From Dyadobacter endophyticus (lineage in GTDB: Bacteria > Bacteroidota > Bacteroidia > Cytophagales > Spirosomataceae), in assembly GCF_014641595.1 (NCBI RefSeq), contig NZ_BMIA01000002.1, forward strand, positions 62,001-126,000: DNA of 64,000 bases. Reading direction: 5' to 3'. Shown one piece after another: positions 8,979-21,934 of the stretch (the first letter of the stretch is position 1; every line of letters starts with the position of its first letter). Below the pieces are notes generated by a model that did not search any database, was not told where the DNA came from, and saw only the letters and a program-made list of their open reading frames with translations. A program made the position numbers and the translations under genes.

Positions 8979-9530
8979 TCAGGCTTTCAGCAAATCTTTC
9001 TGCTTTAAAATCCGCTCGAAAACTTTGATATCGTGCTCGGAAGTAAAGATCGAGAACGGCAAATACAGGAATTGTCCTTTGGAAATAACCAGTACATAAG
9101 CATCCTTGTCCTTGTAACCATCCAGGATCTGCTCCCATTTCATTACGCTTCCCTCTTTTTGGTTAAGCTTCATCAGTATCTGGCGGTTATCGATCTCGTA
9201 GGAGAATTTCTCGAACATCGGCTTGTACTGCGCCAGCTGCGTGATGCCGGTAAACTGGATCAGCCAGAACAGCACATAAAGGATCGATGCCACCACAACG
9301 GTAATGTAAATCCACAAATTGGGATACACACCTGTGAGGCTGATTACCGCATTGATCAGAATCAGGGCCACGGGTATAAGCACCCATTTAAGCTGCGTCT
9401 TGAAAAAATAACGCATGGCCAGGGAAATGTATTTTTGGGTAGGTAAGGCGTACTTCTTGGTACGAACCGCGGCCGGGTTCGTAGGCATTTGATAGACGGG
9501 CTGGTGTTTGTTTACCGAAACTTTGGCCAT
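8979..9530 (-). CDS. YcxB-like membrane protein
   Basis: 183 residues from the ATG at 9530; the open frame continues to 9596, but the extra residues look non-coding and the -7 box at 9601-9608 leaves a normal leader for this start. After an N-terminal cytosolic stretch there are two membrane segments (about 50-70 and 76-98). A C-terminal YcxB-like domain follows (KFSYEIDNRQILMKL, WEQILDGYKDKDAYVLVISK, YLPFSIFTSEHDIKVFERIL). YcxB-like domains resemble bacterial PH-type folds; function unknown. Monocistronic and convergent with the DUF1684 gene. Confidence 0.75.
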   Translation of the reverse strand: MAKVSVNKHQPVYQMPTNPAAVRTKKYALPTQKYISLAMRYFFKTQLKWVLIPVALILINAVISLTGVYPNLWIYITVVVASILYVLFWLIQFTGITQLAQYKPMFEKFSYEIDNRQILMKLNQKEGSVMKWEQILDGYKDKDAYVLVISKGQFLYLPFSIFTSEHDIKVFERILKQKDLLKA

Positions 9531-9600
9531 AACTCTGTTTAAATTAACGATCTTCTCTATCTGCGAGGGCTCGGAGAGCTTACCTGCGCAAATCAAAGTG

Positions 9601-9608
9601 CAAAGTTA
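9601..9608 (-). promoter_or_regulatory. -7 promoter box for the YcxB-like gene
   Basis: Minus strand reads TAACTTTG, matching TAnnTTTG. It sits about 70 bases upstream of the chosen start codon. Confidence 0.45.
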
Positions 9609-9766
9609 GAAAAAAGCACCCGAGATATGAGAAAGGTCTACAAATAAAAAACTGTTATCAGAAATTGGTGTAATTTGTCTCTGCTAACTGCGTTGAACAT
9701 TTGAAAAGTGCCATTTTGAAACCATATTCGGCCACTGATCATTGACATAAGACTATCCTAAGCTAC

Positions 9767-11821
9767 ATGAGTTTCCTTTTTCCGTCCTTCCTGTGGGGTT
9801 TACTGGCCGTATCGGTTCCGATTGCCGTACACATTTTCAATTTCAGGCGGACAAAAAGGGTATACTTCACCAATGTAGCATTTTTAAAAGCGGTTGAAAC
9901 CCAGACCAAGTCCATTCGCCAGATCAAGCATTGGCTGGTGATGGCAGCCAGGATACTGGCCATCGCCTGTCTGGCATTCGCATTCTCCCAGCCATTTATT
10001 CCCGCTGAAAGTAACGTAGCCGTCGACAGGCGGGGCATTACCAGCCTGTATCTGGACAATTCGCTGAGCATGGAAAGCGAGCTGAACAATAAGCGCTATC
10101 TGGATATTGCTACCGGCCGTCTGGGGGATTTATTGGGACTTTTTAAAAATGCCACCTCGCTTCAACTGGTCACCAACGATTTTTCGGCCCAGGAACAGGG
10201 CCTGTACCCTGCCGAAAAGCTCCGTGACCGCCTGACCACGATCGGCCTTTCAGGCACACCGCGTACGCTCCAACAGGTCTACAAACGCCAGCAGAACCTG
10301 ATGGCCCGGCATTCACAGTCGGGCAAAAACCAGCTTTTCTGGTTCTCGGATTTTCAGAAAAGCACCGCCGGAAACCTTTCTGCCATTCAAGCCGATTCGA
10401 CCAACCAGATTTTCCTGGTGCCCGTCCAGGCTGAGGCTGAAAAAAATGTATTTGTGGATTCTGCCTGGCTGAATACGCCTTTCATCCGCGAGCTTCAAAA
10501 CAATATACTGTTTGTAAAGGTGAGCAACTCCGGCAACCGCGAGGCGCGCAATGTGGTGCTCAGGCTCAGCCTTGACAATACCCAGGCCTCCACCGCCTCG
10601 GTCAACGTTCCTGCGAACGGCAGCGCGACGGCCAAATTCAATTTCAACCTCAAAGGGAAAGGCTATAAAAAGGGGCAGATTACCTTTGATGATTTCCCTG
10701 TCACCTTCGACAACAACTATTATTTTGTGCTCAATGCCTCCCCGCTCATCCGCGTGCTGCACGTCTACGGGCAAAAGCCGGAGGGGAACTATATCGAAAA
10801 TGTATATGCCAACGACAGTCTGTTTACCCTGCAAAGTTACAGCGCCCAGAATGTCGATCCCGGCCTGATCAAAAACGCGGACCTGGTCGTGCTGGAAGGC
10901 GTTACCCAGCTTTCGGGCACTTTACCGCAGGATTTGCAGGACTTCGTCCGCCGGGGCGGCAGCCTGGCCATCATCCCTCCTGCTGCGCCCGCAGCCGATA
11001 GCTATGGCCGCTTTTTGAGTGGTTTGGGTATTAATGCAGTTACTGCTGAAAAAGCACAGGCCCCGCTTGCGCTGGCCGTACCGGACCGCAATAATCCGTT
11101 TTTCAGCGATGTTTTTGAGGAATCGATGCGGCAGGAGCTCAACCTTAACCTGCCAGGCGCGCTGCCTGTGTGGAGTTGGGCAAATGCAGGCCAGCCGCTG
11201 CTGAGCTTGCGCAGTGGCCAGACCTACCTTAATCAGGTGCTCTCGGGCTCGGGCAAGACTTATCTGTTTGCCGCGCCTTTGGCCCAGGAATATGGTAATG
11301 TTGCCCAGCACGCCATATTTGTGCCGGTCATGTATAAAATTGCCGCATCGAGCGTGCGGCAGCAGCGCACATCGTTCACTTTTGACGAGAATCCCATCAG
11401 TCTGACAGTCGGCAAGCCCAAACCTAACTCGGTTTATAAACTACGGCGCAATAAAACCGAGATCATCCCTGTCCAGCGCGTGGCTGGCAACCAGCTTCTG
11501 CTTGAAATTCCGCAGGGCGACCAGGCATCGGACGGTCTCACCGCGGGCTATTTCGAGCTTGTTTTGGACAACAAAACAAAGCAGATCATCGCCCTGAACC
11601 ATAACCACGCAGAATCCAAGCTGCAATACTACTCCCCTGACGAGCTGCGGGCCGCTTTTTCAGGTAAAAAGAACGTGCAGGTCTTCGACCGGATCGATGA
11701 CGAGGCTTTTTCCACCGCCTTCCAGCAGCAAAACATGGGGACTAGTCTGTGGAAGTTCTTCCTGTACGCAGCGCTGTTCTTCCTGTTGGTGGAAATTGGC
11801 CTGATCAGGTTTATGAAATAG
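9767..11821 (+). CDS. BatA-domain membrane protein
   Basis: 684 residues. The N-terminus is the aerotolerance-regulator (BatA) segment: membrane helix 1 (3-22), FNFRRTKRVYFTNVAFL, then a second helix LVMAARILAIACLAFAFSQP. A degenerate von Willebrand A-like domain follows (LYLDNSLSMESELNNK gives the D-x-S-x-S metal-site pattern). A large extracytoplasmic region with a glutamine-amidotransferase-like fold leads to a C-terminal membrane helix (LWKFFLYAALFFLLVEIGL). Bacteroidota carry families of these proteins; the role is unclear, though Bat proteins have been linked to oxygen tolerance. It is 69 bases upstream of purK and may be co-transcribed. Confidence 0.8.
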   Translation: MSFLFPSFLWGLLAVSVPIAVHIFNFRRTKRVYFTNVAFLKAVETQTKSIRQIKHWLVMAARILAIACLAFAFSQPFIPAESNVAVDRRGITSLYLDNSLSMESELNNKRYLDIATGRLGDLLGLFKNATSLQLVTNDFSAQEQGLYPAEKLRDRLTTIGLSGTPRTLQQVYKRQQNLMARHSQSGKNQLFWFSDFQKSTAGNLSAIQADSTNQIFLVPVQAEAEKNVFVDSAWLNTPFIRELQNNILFVKVSNSGNREARNVVLRLSLDNTQASTASVNVPANGSATAKFNFNLKGKGYKKGQITFDDFPVTFDNNYYFVLNASPLIRVLHVYGQKPEGNYIENVYANDSLFTLQSYSAQNVDPGLIKNADLVVLEGVTQLSGTLPQDLQDFVRRGGSLAIIPPAAPAADSYGRFLSGLGINAVTAEKAQAPLALAVPDRNNPFFSDVFEESMRQELNLNLPGALPVWSWANAGQPLLSLRSGQTYLNQVLSGSGKTYLFAAPLAQEYGNVAQHAIFVPVMYKIAASSVRQQRTSFTFDENPISLTVGKPKPNSVYKLRRNKTEIIPVQRVAGNQLLLEIPQGDQASDGLTAGYFELVLDNKTKQIIALNHNHAESKLQYYSPDELRAAFSGKKNVQVFDRIDDEAFSTAFQQQNMGTSLWKFFLYAALFFLLVEIGLIRFMK

Positions 11822-11890
11822 CAATTTGATGACATTCCTTTTTTCTGACCCGTTTTTAAACCAATTTTGCGGGAAAATATCACTTAATAA

Positions 11891-13030
11891 ATGCTCTCAT
11901 CCCGAATTGGAATCCTTGGCGGCGGGCAGTTGGGGCTTATGCTCCTGCAAGCGGCCGTGGACTGGAACCTCGATATTCATGTGCTCGATCCGGACCCGGA
12001 AGCACCGTGCCGGAAGATAGCCCCTCATTTTACCCAGGGCTCCCTGCAAGATTTTGACACCGTCTATAACTTCGGTAAAGACCTTGATGTCATTACCATC
12101 GAAATTGAGAAAGTGAATGTGGAAGCGCTGGAAGCGCTGGAAAAGGAAGGTAAAAAGATCTATCCCCAGCCTTCGGTGATCCGTCAGATACAGGACAAGC
12201 GCATTCAAAAACAATTCTACGCTGACAAGCAGCTTCCTACCGCCGAATTTATTCTGACGGAAAACCGTGAAGATGTTGCCAACTATGTCTGGTTTCTGCC
12301 CGCTTTCCATAAATTGGGCAAAGATGGCTATGACGGCCGCGGTGTGCAGAGGCTGAGCTCGGCCGATGAGCTGGGCAAAGCCTTCGATAAACCGGGTTTA
12401 TTGGAAAAAGCAGTTCCGTTTGAAAAAGAACTCGCAGTTATCGTTGCCCGCAATGCAAACGGGCAGATCGAAACCTTCCCGACCGTGGAAATGGTCTTTC
12501 ATCCCGAGCACAACCTGGTAGAATACCTTTTTGCACCTGCCCAGATCAGCGGGGAAGTTAATGCGAAAGCGCAGCAGATCGCGCGCAAGACCGCTGAGGC
12601 ATTCCAGATAGTAGGATTGCTGGCCGTAGAATTGTTCCTTACCCCCGACGGTCAGGTACTGATCAACGAAGTGGCCCCCAGACCCCACAACAGCGGCCAT
12701 CACACGATCCGCGCGAATGCGACCAGCCAATACGAACAGCATTGGCGGGCTATTCTGAACCTGCCGCTAGGCAGCACGCACGCTTACGGACCGTCGGCGA
12801 TGGTCAACCTGCTTGGCGAGGATGGTTACCAGGGCCCTGCTGTTTATGAAGGAATGGAAAAGCTGCTTGCAACGCCTGAGGTATTCCCGTTCCTTTACTG
12901 GAAAGCGATCACCAAGCCTTTCCGCAAAATGGGCCATATCACTATCATGGATTCGGATATCGCATCGCTGAAAGCAAAAGCGGATTTTGTCAGAAACAAT
13001 ATTAAAGTAATCAGTCACAAAACAAAGTAA
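11891..13030 (+). CDS. purK: 5-(carboxyamino)imidazole ribonucleotide synthase PurK
   Basis: 379 residues, full length. ATP-grasp enzyme of purine synthesis that carboxylates AIR to N5-CAIR using ATP and bicarbonate. Motifs: N-terminal IGILGGGQLGLMLLQAA, HKLGKDGYDGRGVQ in the ATP-binding loop, LAVELFLTPDGQVLINEVAP, and RPHNSGHHTIRA. purE follows after 9 bases, the usual PurK-PurE pairing, so both steps of the N5-CAIR route are present. Confidence 0.95.
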   Translation: MLSSRIGILGGGQLGLMLLQAAVDWNLDIHVLDPDPEAPCRKIAPHFTQGSLQDFDTVYNFGKDLDVITIEIEKVNVEALEALEKEGKKIYPQPSVIRQIQDKRIQKQFYADKQLPTAEFILTENREDVANYVWFLPAFHKLGKDGYDGRGVQRLSSADELGKAFDKPGLLEKAVPFEKELAVIVARNANGQIETFPTVEMVFHPEHNLVEYLFAPAQISGEVNAKAQQIARKTAEAFQIVGLLAVELFLTPDGQVLINEVAPRPHNSGHHTIRANATSQYEQHWRAILNLPLGSTHAYGPSAMVNLLGEDGYQGPAVYEGMEKLLATPEVFPFLYWKAITKPFRKMGHITIMDSDIASLKAKADFVRNNIKVISHKTK

Positions 13031-13039
13031 CACATACCA

Positions 13040-13531
13040 ATGGTAGGGATTATCATGGGCAGCCTTTCTGATAGAAAGGTAATGCAACTGGCCGCAGACG
13101 CATTGACCGAGCTGGGCGTTTCATATGAAATGGAGATCGTATCAGCGCACCGTACGCCCGAGCGTATGCTCGAATACGCGGCATCCGCGCGTGGCCGGGG
13201 CTTGCAGGTAATCATCGCCGGCGCGGGCGGAGCTGCTCACCTGCCCGGAATGGTCGCCTCACTGACCTCCCTTCCGGTGATCGGGGTGCCGGTTTTGTCG
13301 AGCAATTCGATAGATGGCTGGGATTCTGTGCTTTCGATCCTGCAAATGCCAGCGGGCGTTCCGGTGGCGACCGTGGCCCTGGACGGCGCAAGAAATGCCG
13401 GGATACTGGCTGCCCAAATCATCGGAGCCAGTGATGCGGACCTTGCAAAAAGGCTCGATGCATTCAAAGAGAGCCTCAAAGAGAAAGTTGCAGTGATGAA
13501 CGAGGAATTGAAAAATCAACTTGGAAACTAG
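13040..13531 (+). CDS. purE: N5-CAIR mutase PurE
   Basis: 163 residues, class I PurE. It converts N5-CAIR from PurK to CAIR. The family signature is clear: GIIMGSLSDRKVMQLAADAL, VSAHRTPERMLEYA, AGAGGAAHLPGMVAS and NSIDGWDSVLSILQMP, including the catalytic His of the SAHRTP motif. It is tightly spaced after purK and a LysM gene follows after 60 bases. Confidence 0.95.
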   Translation: MVGIIMGSLSDRKVMQLAADALTELGVSYEMEIVSAHRTPERMLEYAASARGRGLQVIIAGAGGAAHLPGMVASLTSLPVIGVPVLSSNSIDGWDSVLSILQMPAGVPVATVALDGARNAGILAAQIIGASDADLAKRLDAFKESLKEKVAVMNEELKNQLGN

Positions 13532-13591
13532 GTTGTCTTTATTATTTTCGTAGAAAATTAACTCCACTAAAAAATAGAATCCGGCCAGGTT

Positions 13592-14221
13592 ATGGAAGAC
13601 GAATTCCCGAAAAAAAGAAATGTCCGTCCCACTGAAAAGTCGAATCTGCCTATTGTAACATTACTTGTGTTGGTTTTGCTGGTACTGGCAATGCTCTATG
13701 TGGGCTACGAATATATTTCTGACAGCTCTTCCAGCTCCGAGGAGCTCACATCCGTAGTTGTCGATTCGACCCTGGAAGAGAATGCTGCCGAGCCCGTCAG
13801 CGACGAGCCGGTACCCTCTGAGGAGCCGGCAGAGAAACCCAAGCCCGAACCGGTTAAGGAAAAGGCCGAAGAACCCAAGAAAGAAGATAAGCCTTCTATC
13901 TCGGCCTCATCCATTGGCGGGGAGCAAATAACCCACACTGTTCAGAGCGGGGAGACGTTTTCAAGCATCGCATCACGCTACAATCTAAAAACGGAAACTT
14001 TGAAGGGCCTGAATTCCTCGGTTTCTGATGTAAAAGGCGGTGTTACCAAGCTGAAAATACAGGTAAAAGCAGTTCACACCGTAGGCCCGGGCGACGTGCT
14101 TCGCGTGGTAGCCGGTAAATACGGTGTTACCAAAGAGGCGCTCATGAAAGCGAACGGGAGAACCCGTGACTTCTCCGAAAGAGGCGAAAAGCTCATCATC
14201 CCCTTCCCGGACAAAAAATAG
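13592..14221 (+). CDS. LysM-domain envelope protein
   Basis: 209 residues. One membrane helix at about 19-39 anchors an acidic Ser-rich and Pro/Glu/Lys-rich linker (45-105). Two LysM-like modules follow: THTVQSGETFSSIASRYNL near 114-132 and AVHTVGPGDVLRVVAGKYGV near 160-178, each with the usual D/E-T/V-L-x-x-I/V-A pattern. LysM binds peptidoglycan, so the protein probably tethers the inner membrane to the wall. There is no hydrolase domain. It lies downstream of purKE with a strong terminator behind it; the functional link to purine synthesis is probably only positional. Confidence 0.8.
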   Translation: MEDEFPKKRNVRPTEKSNLPIVTLLVLVLLVLAMLYVGYEYISDSSSSSEELTSVVVDSTLEENAAEPVSDEPVPSEEPAEKPKPEPVKEKAEEPKKEDKPSISASSIGGEQITHTVQSGETFSSIASRYNLKTETLKGLNSSVSDVKGGVTKLKIQVKAVHTVGPGDVLRVVAGKYGVTKEALMKANGRTRDFSERGEKLIIPFPDKK

Positions 14222-14242
14222 ATTTTGCCATTGCAAACAAAG

Positions 14243-14275
14243 AATCCCGGAGCCGAACGCTCCGGGATTTTCTTT
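14243..14275 (+). terminator. Terminator after the LysM gene
   Basis: An 11-bp stem AATCCCGGAGC (14243-14253) / GCTCCGGGATT (14259-14269) with a CGAAC loop and a T-rich tail. It separates convergent genes. Confidence 0.8.
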
Positions 14276-14299
14276 GCACTGTATGAAGGGTTTAATGTT

Positions 14300-17194
14300 T
14301 TAATCGTTGAACCCCCGGCCTCCACCGGTTCCGCGCTCGCCGCCGCGCGGGTAACCCGCTCCGCCTTCCATATCACGTCTTCTGTAATTTCCCTCGTTGT
14401 TGGAAGGCATCTTGCCGAAGTTTCTGAGCGTGTAGGTGAATGTGAGCATAGCGTATTGGGTGAGCACCCGGTTGGTCACATCCTGCACGTAAGTTTCGGT
14501 AACATTGCGGGTAATACTGTTGTTCTGTTTTAAAATATCGAATACGGTCAGTTTCAGCTCCCCTGCATTGTTTTTCAGGAATTTCTTACCAATGCTCGCA
14601 TTCCAGAGCGTAAAATTCTGATTGTAACCCGCGCCCAAACCGCGGTAGGATTGGTTGTTGATATCGCTTTGAAGCACAAATCCCTTTCCGAAAATCCAGT
14701 TCACACGGCCAGTGATGCCTTGTGTGTAATAGTTGTTGTTCAGATTAGGCTGGATCGTGTTGCGCACCACATTGTAATTACCCGAATAAGAAACGGTAAA
14801 GTCGAGCTTGTCGCTGATGTTGCTGCTTACCACCAGGCCTTGTGAGATCGCGTAGGTGTTCGAATAATTGGGCATATTGTTGATCATCCCCGGCGAGCGC
14901 ACGTAGTTGAAGCCGGTAGTCAGGTTCAAATTCAGCTTCAATGGCGCAACAGGCTTTCCGTAGGCGATGAAAGAGCGCGCATTCCAGCTTCCGTCCACGT
15001 TGATCGGCGCGGTGAATTTGGCGCCTCTTTCCAAAAACAGCCCGTTAGGCAGCGTCTCGGGCTTTTGGGCGATGTAGGTTGAATTTACGATCGCATTGTT
15101 GGTTTGCGTAACAAAAATCATCGCATTGAAACTGTAAGGTCTTTTCGCGCCGGCCAGCGAATAGCGCACGTTGACCATATTGCGGTACTCCTGTTTGAGG
15201 TCCGGATTACCGGCTGTGAGCGATAGTGGGTTGCTGTTATCGACCACATTCTGTAACTGCGAAATCGATGGCTGGTTGGTTGAGCTGCGGAAAAAGGCCC
15301 GGAACTGTGCGCCTTCTTTGGAGCGGTAGTTTACCATAAAGTTAGGCAGGATATTGGTAAAGGACTGATCGACTTTATTGTTGACCGGCGCAAGTTGCTG
15401 GCTGTATAGGCCGGTATTCTGAAAGTCCAGGCCGATATTTGCCGACCAGCTGTTCTTTCTGTACCGGTAACCCAGCCCTGCACGGTTGGTAATGTAGCGG
15501 TTATCAAAATTGTTGGTCAAAAGCGTATCCAGATCCGAATAAGTGCCCTCATCATAGCTCATATTGTAGGTATCCTTATTGGAATTGCTGTTCTGGATTG
15601 TCAGGCCGTAGTTGAACTGCAACTGGCCGGTTGTACTGATCGGCTCGGTATACACCAGGTTTCCGCCCAAAGTGATGCCGTCCGAATGCGTAAAACTGCG
15701 CTGATCGATCGTATCCCCCCGCATGGCCGTATCACCCAGCGCCAGGTTATCGAAATATGTATTTCTTGAATAAAGGTCACGGCGGCCGTTTTTATCATTC
15801 ACTTGTGTATTGAAGTTCAGTGAAACCGTACGGCCTTTTTTCTCGAACGCGTGCCGGAACAAAATGTCATTGGAGAAATTATAGCCCTTGTTGGCATTGC
15901 CCTGGCTGTTATCGGAGCTGTTGACGTTGCTGCCGTCGGAGGCCAGCGTGGTCAGCCCCGCCTTGACGCTTCCCGAATGGTTGTCCTGAAAGCTCAGCCG
16001 CGGAGTGATGATCAGCGAGTTTTTGGGGTCGATATTGTATTCAATGCGGAAGTTGAGGCGGTGATTTGAATTGGTTGTGTTAGTCCGGCTGTTTTCATTG
16101 TAAAACTGATTACTGCTCGCGCCTTGCAGAAAGTACTCCTGCGAGAGGCCCTGCACATTGCTGTTGCTGGTTCTGTTAAAGAAATAGCTGCCGCTGACAT
16201 CGAGCTTCTTGCCAATTTTATTGGAATAATTTAAACCAAACGAATTGGTACCAGTGATCCCGCTCTGGTTCCCCACCAGGAAATTACCCGCAGAGCCACC
16301 CCCACCCCGGTTCCCCCCGCCTCCACCGGAAACGCCCAGCAGATCCTGGCTGGAAAAGTTCTGGTTATTGATATTATTGCTCAATCCGATCACCGATATA
16401 CGCTGGTTGCCCTTGAAAAAGCTCACATTTCCGCCCGCCTGATAGCGGTCATCGAGCCCGTAGCCTGCGAAAACTTTCCCGAACTGCCCCATCCGCTTAT
16501 CGGCCTTGGTGACGATATTGATTGTTTTCTGGGCGCTGCCATCGTCAAAACCAGTGAATTGGGCCTGATCGCTGAGCTTATCGAACACCTCGATCTTATC
16601 GACCACTTCTGCGGGAAGGTTTTTTAGGGTTAATGCCGCGTCGTCACCAAAAAATGGCTTACCATCCACCAAAACCTTATTTACGGTTTCCCCGTGAGCC
16701 GTCACCGTTCCATTTGCGACGGTAATACCGGGCATTTTCTGGATCAGATCTTCGGTAGTCGCATCCGGATTGGTCTTGAAAGCCGCCGCATTAAACTGGG
16801 TGGTATCTCCTTTTTGCTCCATGGCCGTCACCTGACCGACCACCTTCACCTCTTTCAGGTTTGCGACCGCTTCGGTAAGGGTGATCGTCCCCAGGTTTTC
16901 AATATCCTTTGTGAGGATAAGGGTTTTGGCGAAATCCTTATAACTTAAATAGGAGACTTTGACAAGGTAAGAAACCTGTTTACTCAGACCGGTAAAAGTG
17001 AATTTTCCATTCACATCCGTGGTCACATATTCAGGCTTTGCGTCCGGGGCGTTGCGGCTGACGGCCACATAAGCGCCTACCACCGCTTCGCGGCTCACAC
17101 TGTCCAGGACCGTGCCGGTAATCTGCGCATTTTGCGCCAGGGCCGGGGTGGCCAGACCGGCGAGCATCAGGACGAAGAATGTAAATCTGTTCAT
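14300..17194 (-). CDS. Outer-membrane beta-barrel receptor with carboxypeptidase-like domain
   Basis: 964 residues from the ATG at 17194, which gives a proper signal peptide (MNRFTFFVLMLAGLATPALA); the open frame runs 15 codons further. Order: carboxypeptidase-regulatory-like beta-sandwich (about 22-110), a TonB-type plug (IQKMPGITVANGTVTAHGE, VDGKPFFGDDAALTLKNLPA), then a large barrel of the OMP_b-brl_3 type. The C-terminus is unusually Gly/Arg-rich (GGERGTGGGRGFND) instead of ending in an aromatic strand. A Gly-rich loop (GVSGGGGGNRGGGGS) lies near 280. It is monocistronic with no SusD partner, so a role in glycan uptake is not supported; ligand unknown. Confidence 0.85.
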   Translation of the reverse strand: MNRFTFFVLMLAGLATPALAQNAQITGTVLDSVSREAVVGAYVAVSRNAPDAKPEYVTTDVNGKFTFTGLSKQVSYLVKVSYLSYKDFAKTLILTKDIENLGTITLTEAVANLKEVKVVGQVTAMEQKGDTTQFNAAAFKTNPDATTEDLIQKMPGITVANGTVTAHGETVNKVLVDGKPFFGDDAALTLKNLPAEVVDKIEVFDKLSDQAQFTGFDDGSAQKTINIVTKADKRMGQFGKVFAGYGLDDRYQAGGNVSFFKGNQRISVIGLSNNINNQNFSSQDLLGVSGGGGGNRGGGGSAGNFLVGNQSGITGTNSFGLNYSNKIGKKLDVSGSYFFNRTSNSNVQGLSQEYFLQGASSNQFYNENSRTNTTNSNHRLNFRIEYNIDPKNSLIITPRLSFQDNHSGSVKAGLTTLASDGSNVNSSDNSQGNANKGYNFSNDILFRHAFEKKGRTVSLNFNTQVNDKNGRRDLYSRNTYFDNLALGDTAMRGDTIDQRSFTHSDGITLGGNLVYTEPISTTGQLQFNYGLTIQNSNSNKDTYNMSYDEGTYSDLDTLLTNNFDNRYITNRAGLGYRYRKNSWSANIGLDFQNTGLYSQQLAPVNNKVDQSFTNILPNFMVNYRSKEGAQFRAFFRSSTNQPSISQLQNVVDNSNPLSLTAGNPDLKQEYRNMVNVRYSLAGAKRPYSFNAMIFVTQTNNAIVNSTYIAQKPETLPNGLFLERGAKFTAPINVDGSWNARSFIAYGKPVAPLKLNLNLTTGFNYVRSPGMINNMPNYSNTYAISQGLVVSSNISDKLDFTVSYSGNYNVVRNTIQPNLNNNYYTQGITGRVNWIFGKGFVLQSDINNQSYRGLGAGYNQNFTLWNASIGKKFLKNNAGELKLTVFDILKQNNSITRNVTETYVQDVTNRVLTQYAMLTFTYTLRNFGKMPSNNEGNYRRRDMEGGAGYPRGGERGTGGGRGFND

Positions 17195-17367
17195 GACTTG
17201 TAAAGGTTTATCGCTGGTTAGAGCTCCCTTTCTTACCAAAGTTTAATGCGCTCCGGCAATAAACCTTTACAATCGACAGTATCGGATATTTTAATAGACC
17301 AACAGGCACTTTTCACCGACGAAACGGCCTGGCTGTCAGCAGTCAGCTATCGGCGGTCGTAACACTA

Positions 17368-20979
<3,612 letters not shown>

Positions 20980-21048
20980 GGGTCCCGTACAATCGCACTT
21001 TTAAGTTTCCTTCCAATTCTTTATTCGATAAATCTACGAATTAAGACG

Positions 21049-21056
21049 TAATTTTG
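21049..21056 (+). promoter_or_regulatory. -7 promoter box very close to the rsmA start
   Basis: TAATTTTG, an exact TAnnTTTG match. It ends only 4 bases before the GTG at 21061 and 10 before the ATG at 21067, which would give a leaderless or nearly leaderless mRNA. Confidence 0.5.
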
Positions 21057-21060
21057 GCCT

Positions 21061-21867
21061 GTGAAAATGAATTATAAAAAACCGGATAACACCAAAGTGC
21101 GTGCCAAAAAGCATCTGGGCCAGCACTTTCTGAAAGATTTGAATATTGCCCAGCGCATCGTCGAGGGCCTCTCCGGGCATGGTGGCTATGACCGCGTGCT
21201 GGAAATCGGTCCGGGTATGGGCGTGCTTACGCAATTTCTTTTACCTAAAACCAATTTCAATACCTACGTCATCGAGATCGACACCGAATCGGTAGCCTAT
21301 CTTGAAAAGCATTATCCCGAGCTCGCTCCGCGCATTATCGCCGGTGACTTTCTGAAATTCAACCCGGGCGAGTATTTCCCGGACAAATTCGCGATCATCG
21401 GCAATTTCCCTTACAACATTTCTTCGCAGATATTTTTCCGGGCGCTCGAAATACGTGACCGCATTCCCGAGATCGTTTGTATGCTGCAAAAAGAAGTGGC
21501 CCAGCGCATCGCATCACCTCCCGGTAACAAGGATTACGGAATTTTGAGTGTGCTCCTGCAGGCATTCTACGAGATCGATTACCTGGTATCTGTGCCTCCC
21601 GGGGCATTCGATCCCCCTCCGAAAGTACAATCCGGGGTCATAAGGCTCCGTCGGAACGGGGTTACCGCATTGGCGTGCGAGGAAAAACTGTTTTTCAGAG
21701 TGGTCAAAACTGCATTTAACCAGCGACGCAAAACCCTGCGTAACGCATTGAAACCGGTAGGCGAAATACCGGACCACCCCCTGCTCAACAAACGGGCCGA
21801 GCAATTGAGCGTCGACGAGTTCGTTACCTTGACGTTACTTGCCCAAAATGCGCAGGAAAAGAACTAA
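21061..21867 (+). CDS. rsmA: 16S rRNA dimethyladenosine transferase RsmA (KsgA)
   Basis: 268 residues from GTG 21061; ATG 21067 ([10 protein letters not shown]) is an equally good start. The enzyme dimethylates two adjacent adenines near the 3' end of 16S rRNA using SAM. Motifs: [22 protein letters not shown]-binding [25 protein letters not shown], and the catalytic [10 protein letters not shown] (N-x-P-Y). [18 protein letters not shown] is typical of KsgA. The promoter box lies almost on top of the start. mgtE follows after 67 bases on the same strand. Confidence 0.95.
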   Translation: MKMNYKKPDNTKVRAKKHLGQHFLKDLNIAQRIVEGLSGHGGYDRVLEIGPGMGVLTQFLLPKTNFNTYVIEIDTESVAYLEKHYPELAPRIIAGDFLKFNPGEYFPDKFAIIGNFPYNISSQIFFRALEIRDRIPEIVCMLQKEVAQRIASPPGNKDYGILSVLLQAFYEIDYLVSVPPGAFDPPPKVQSGVIRLRRNGVTALACEEKLFFRVVKTAFNQRRKTLRNALKPVGEIPDHPLLNKRAEQLSVDEFVTLTLLAQNAQEKN

Positions 21868-21934
21868 ACCTGCTCTGAGAGAGTATATTAAGTAAGCTAA
21901 AAGCATTTCGCCAGTCGCTAAAAGCTCATTTACG

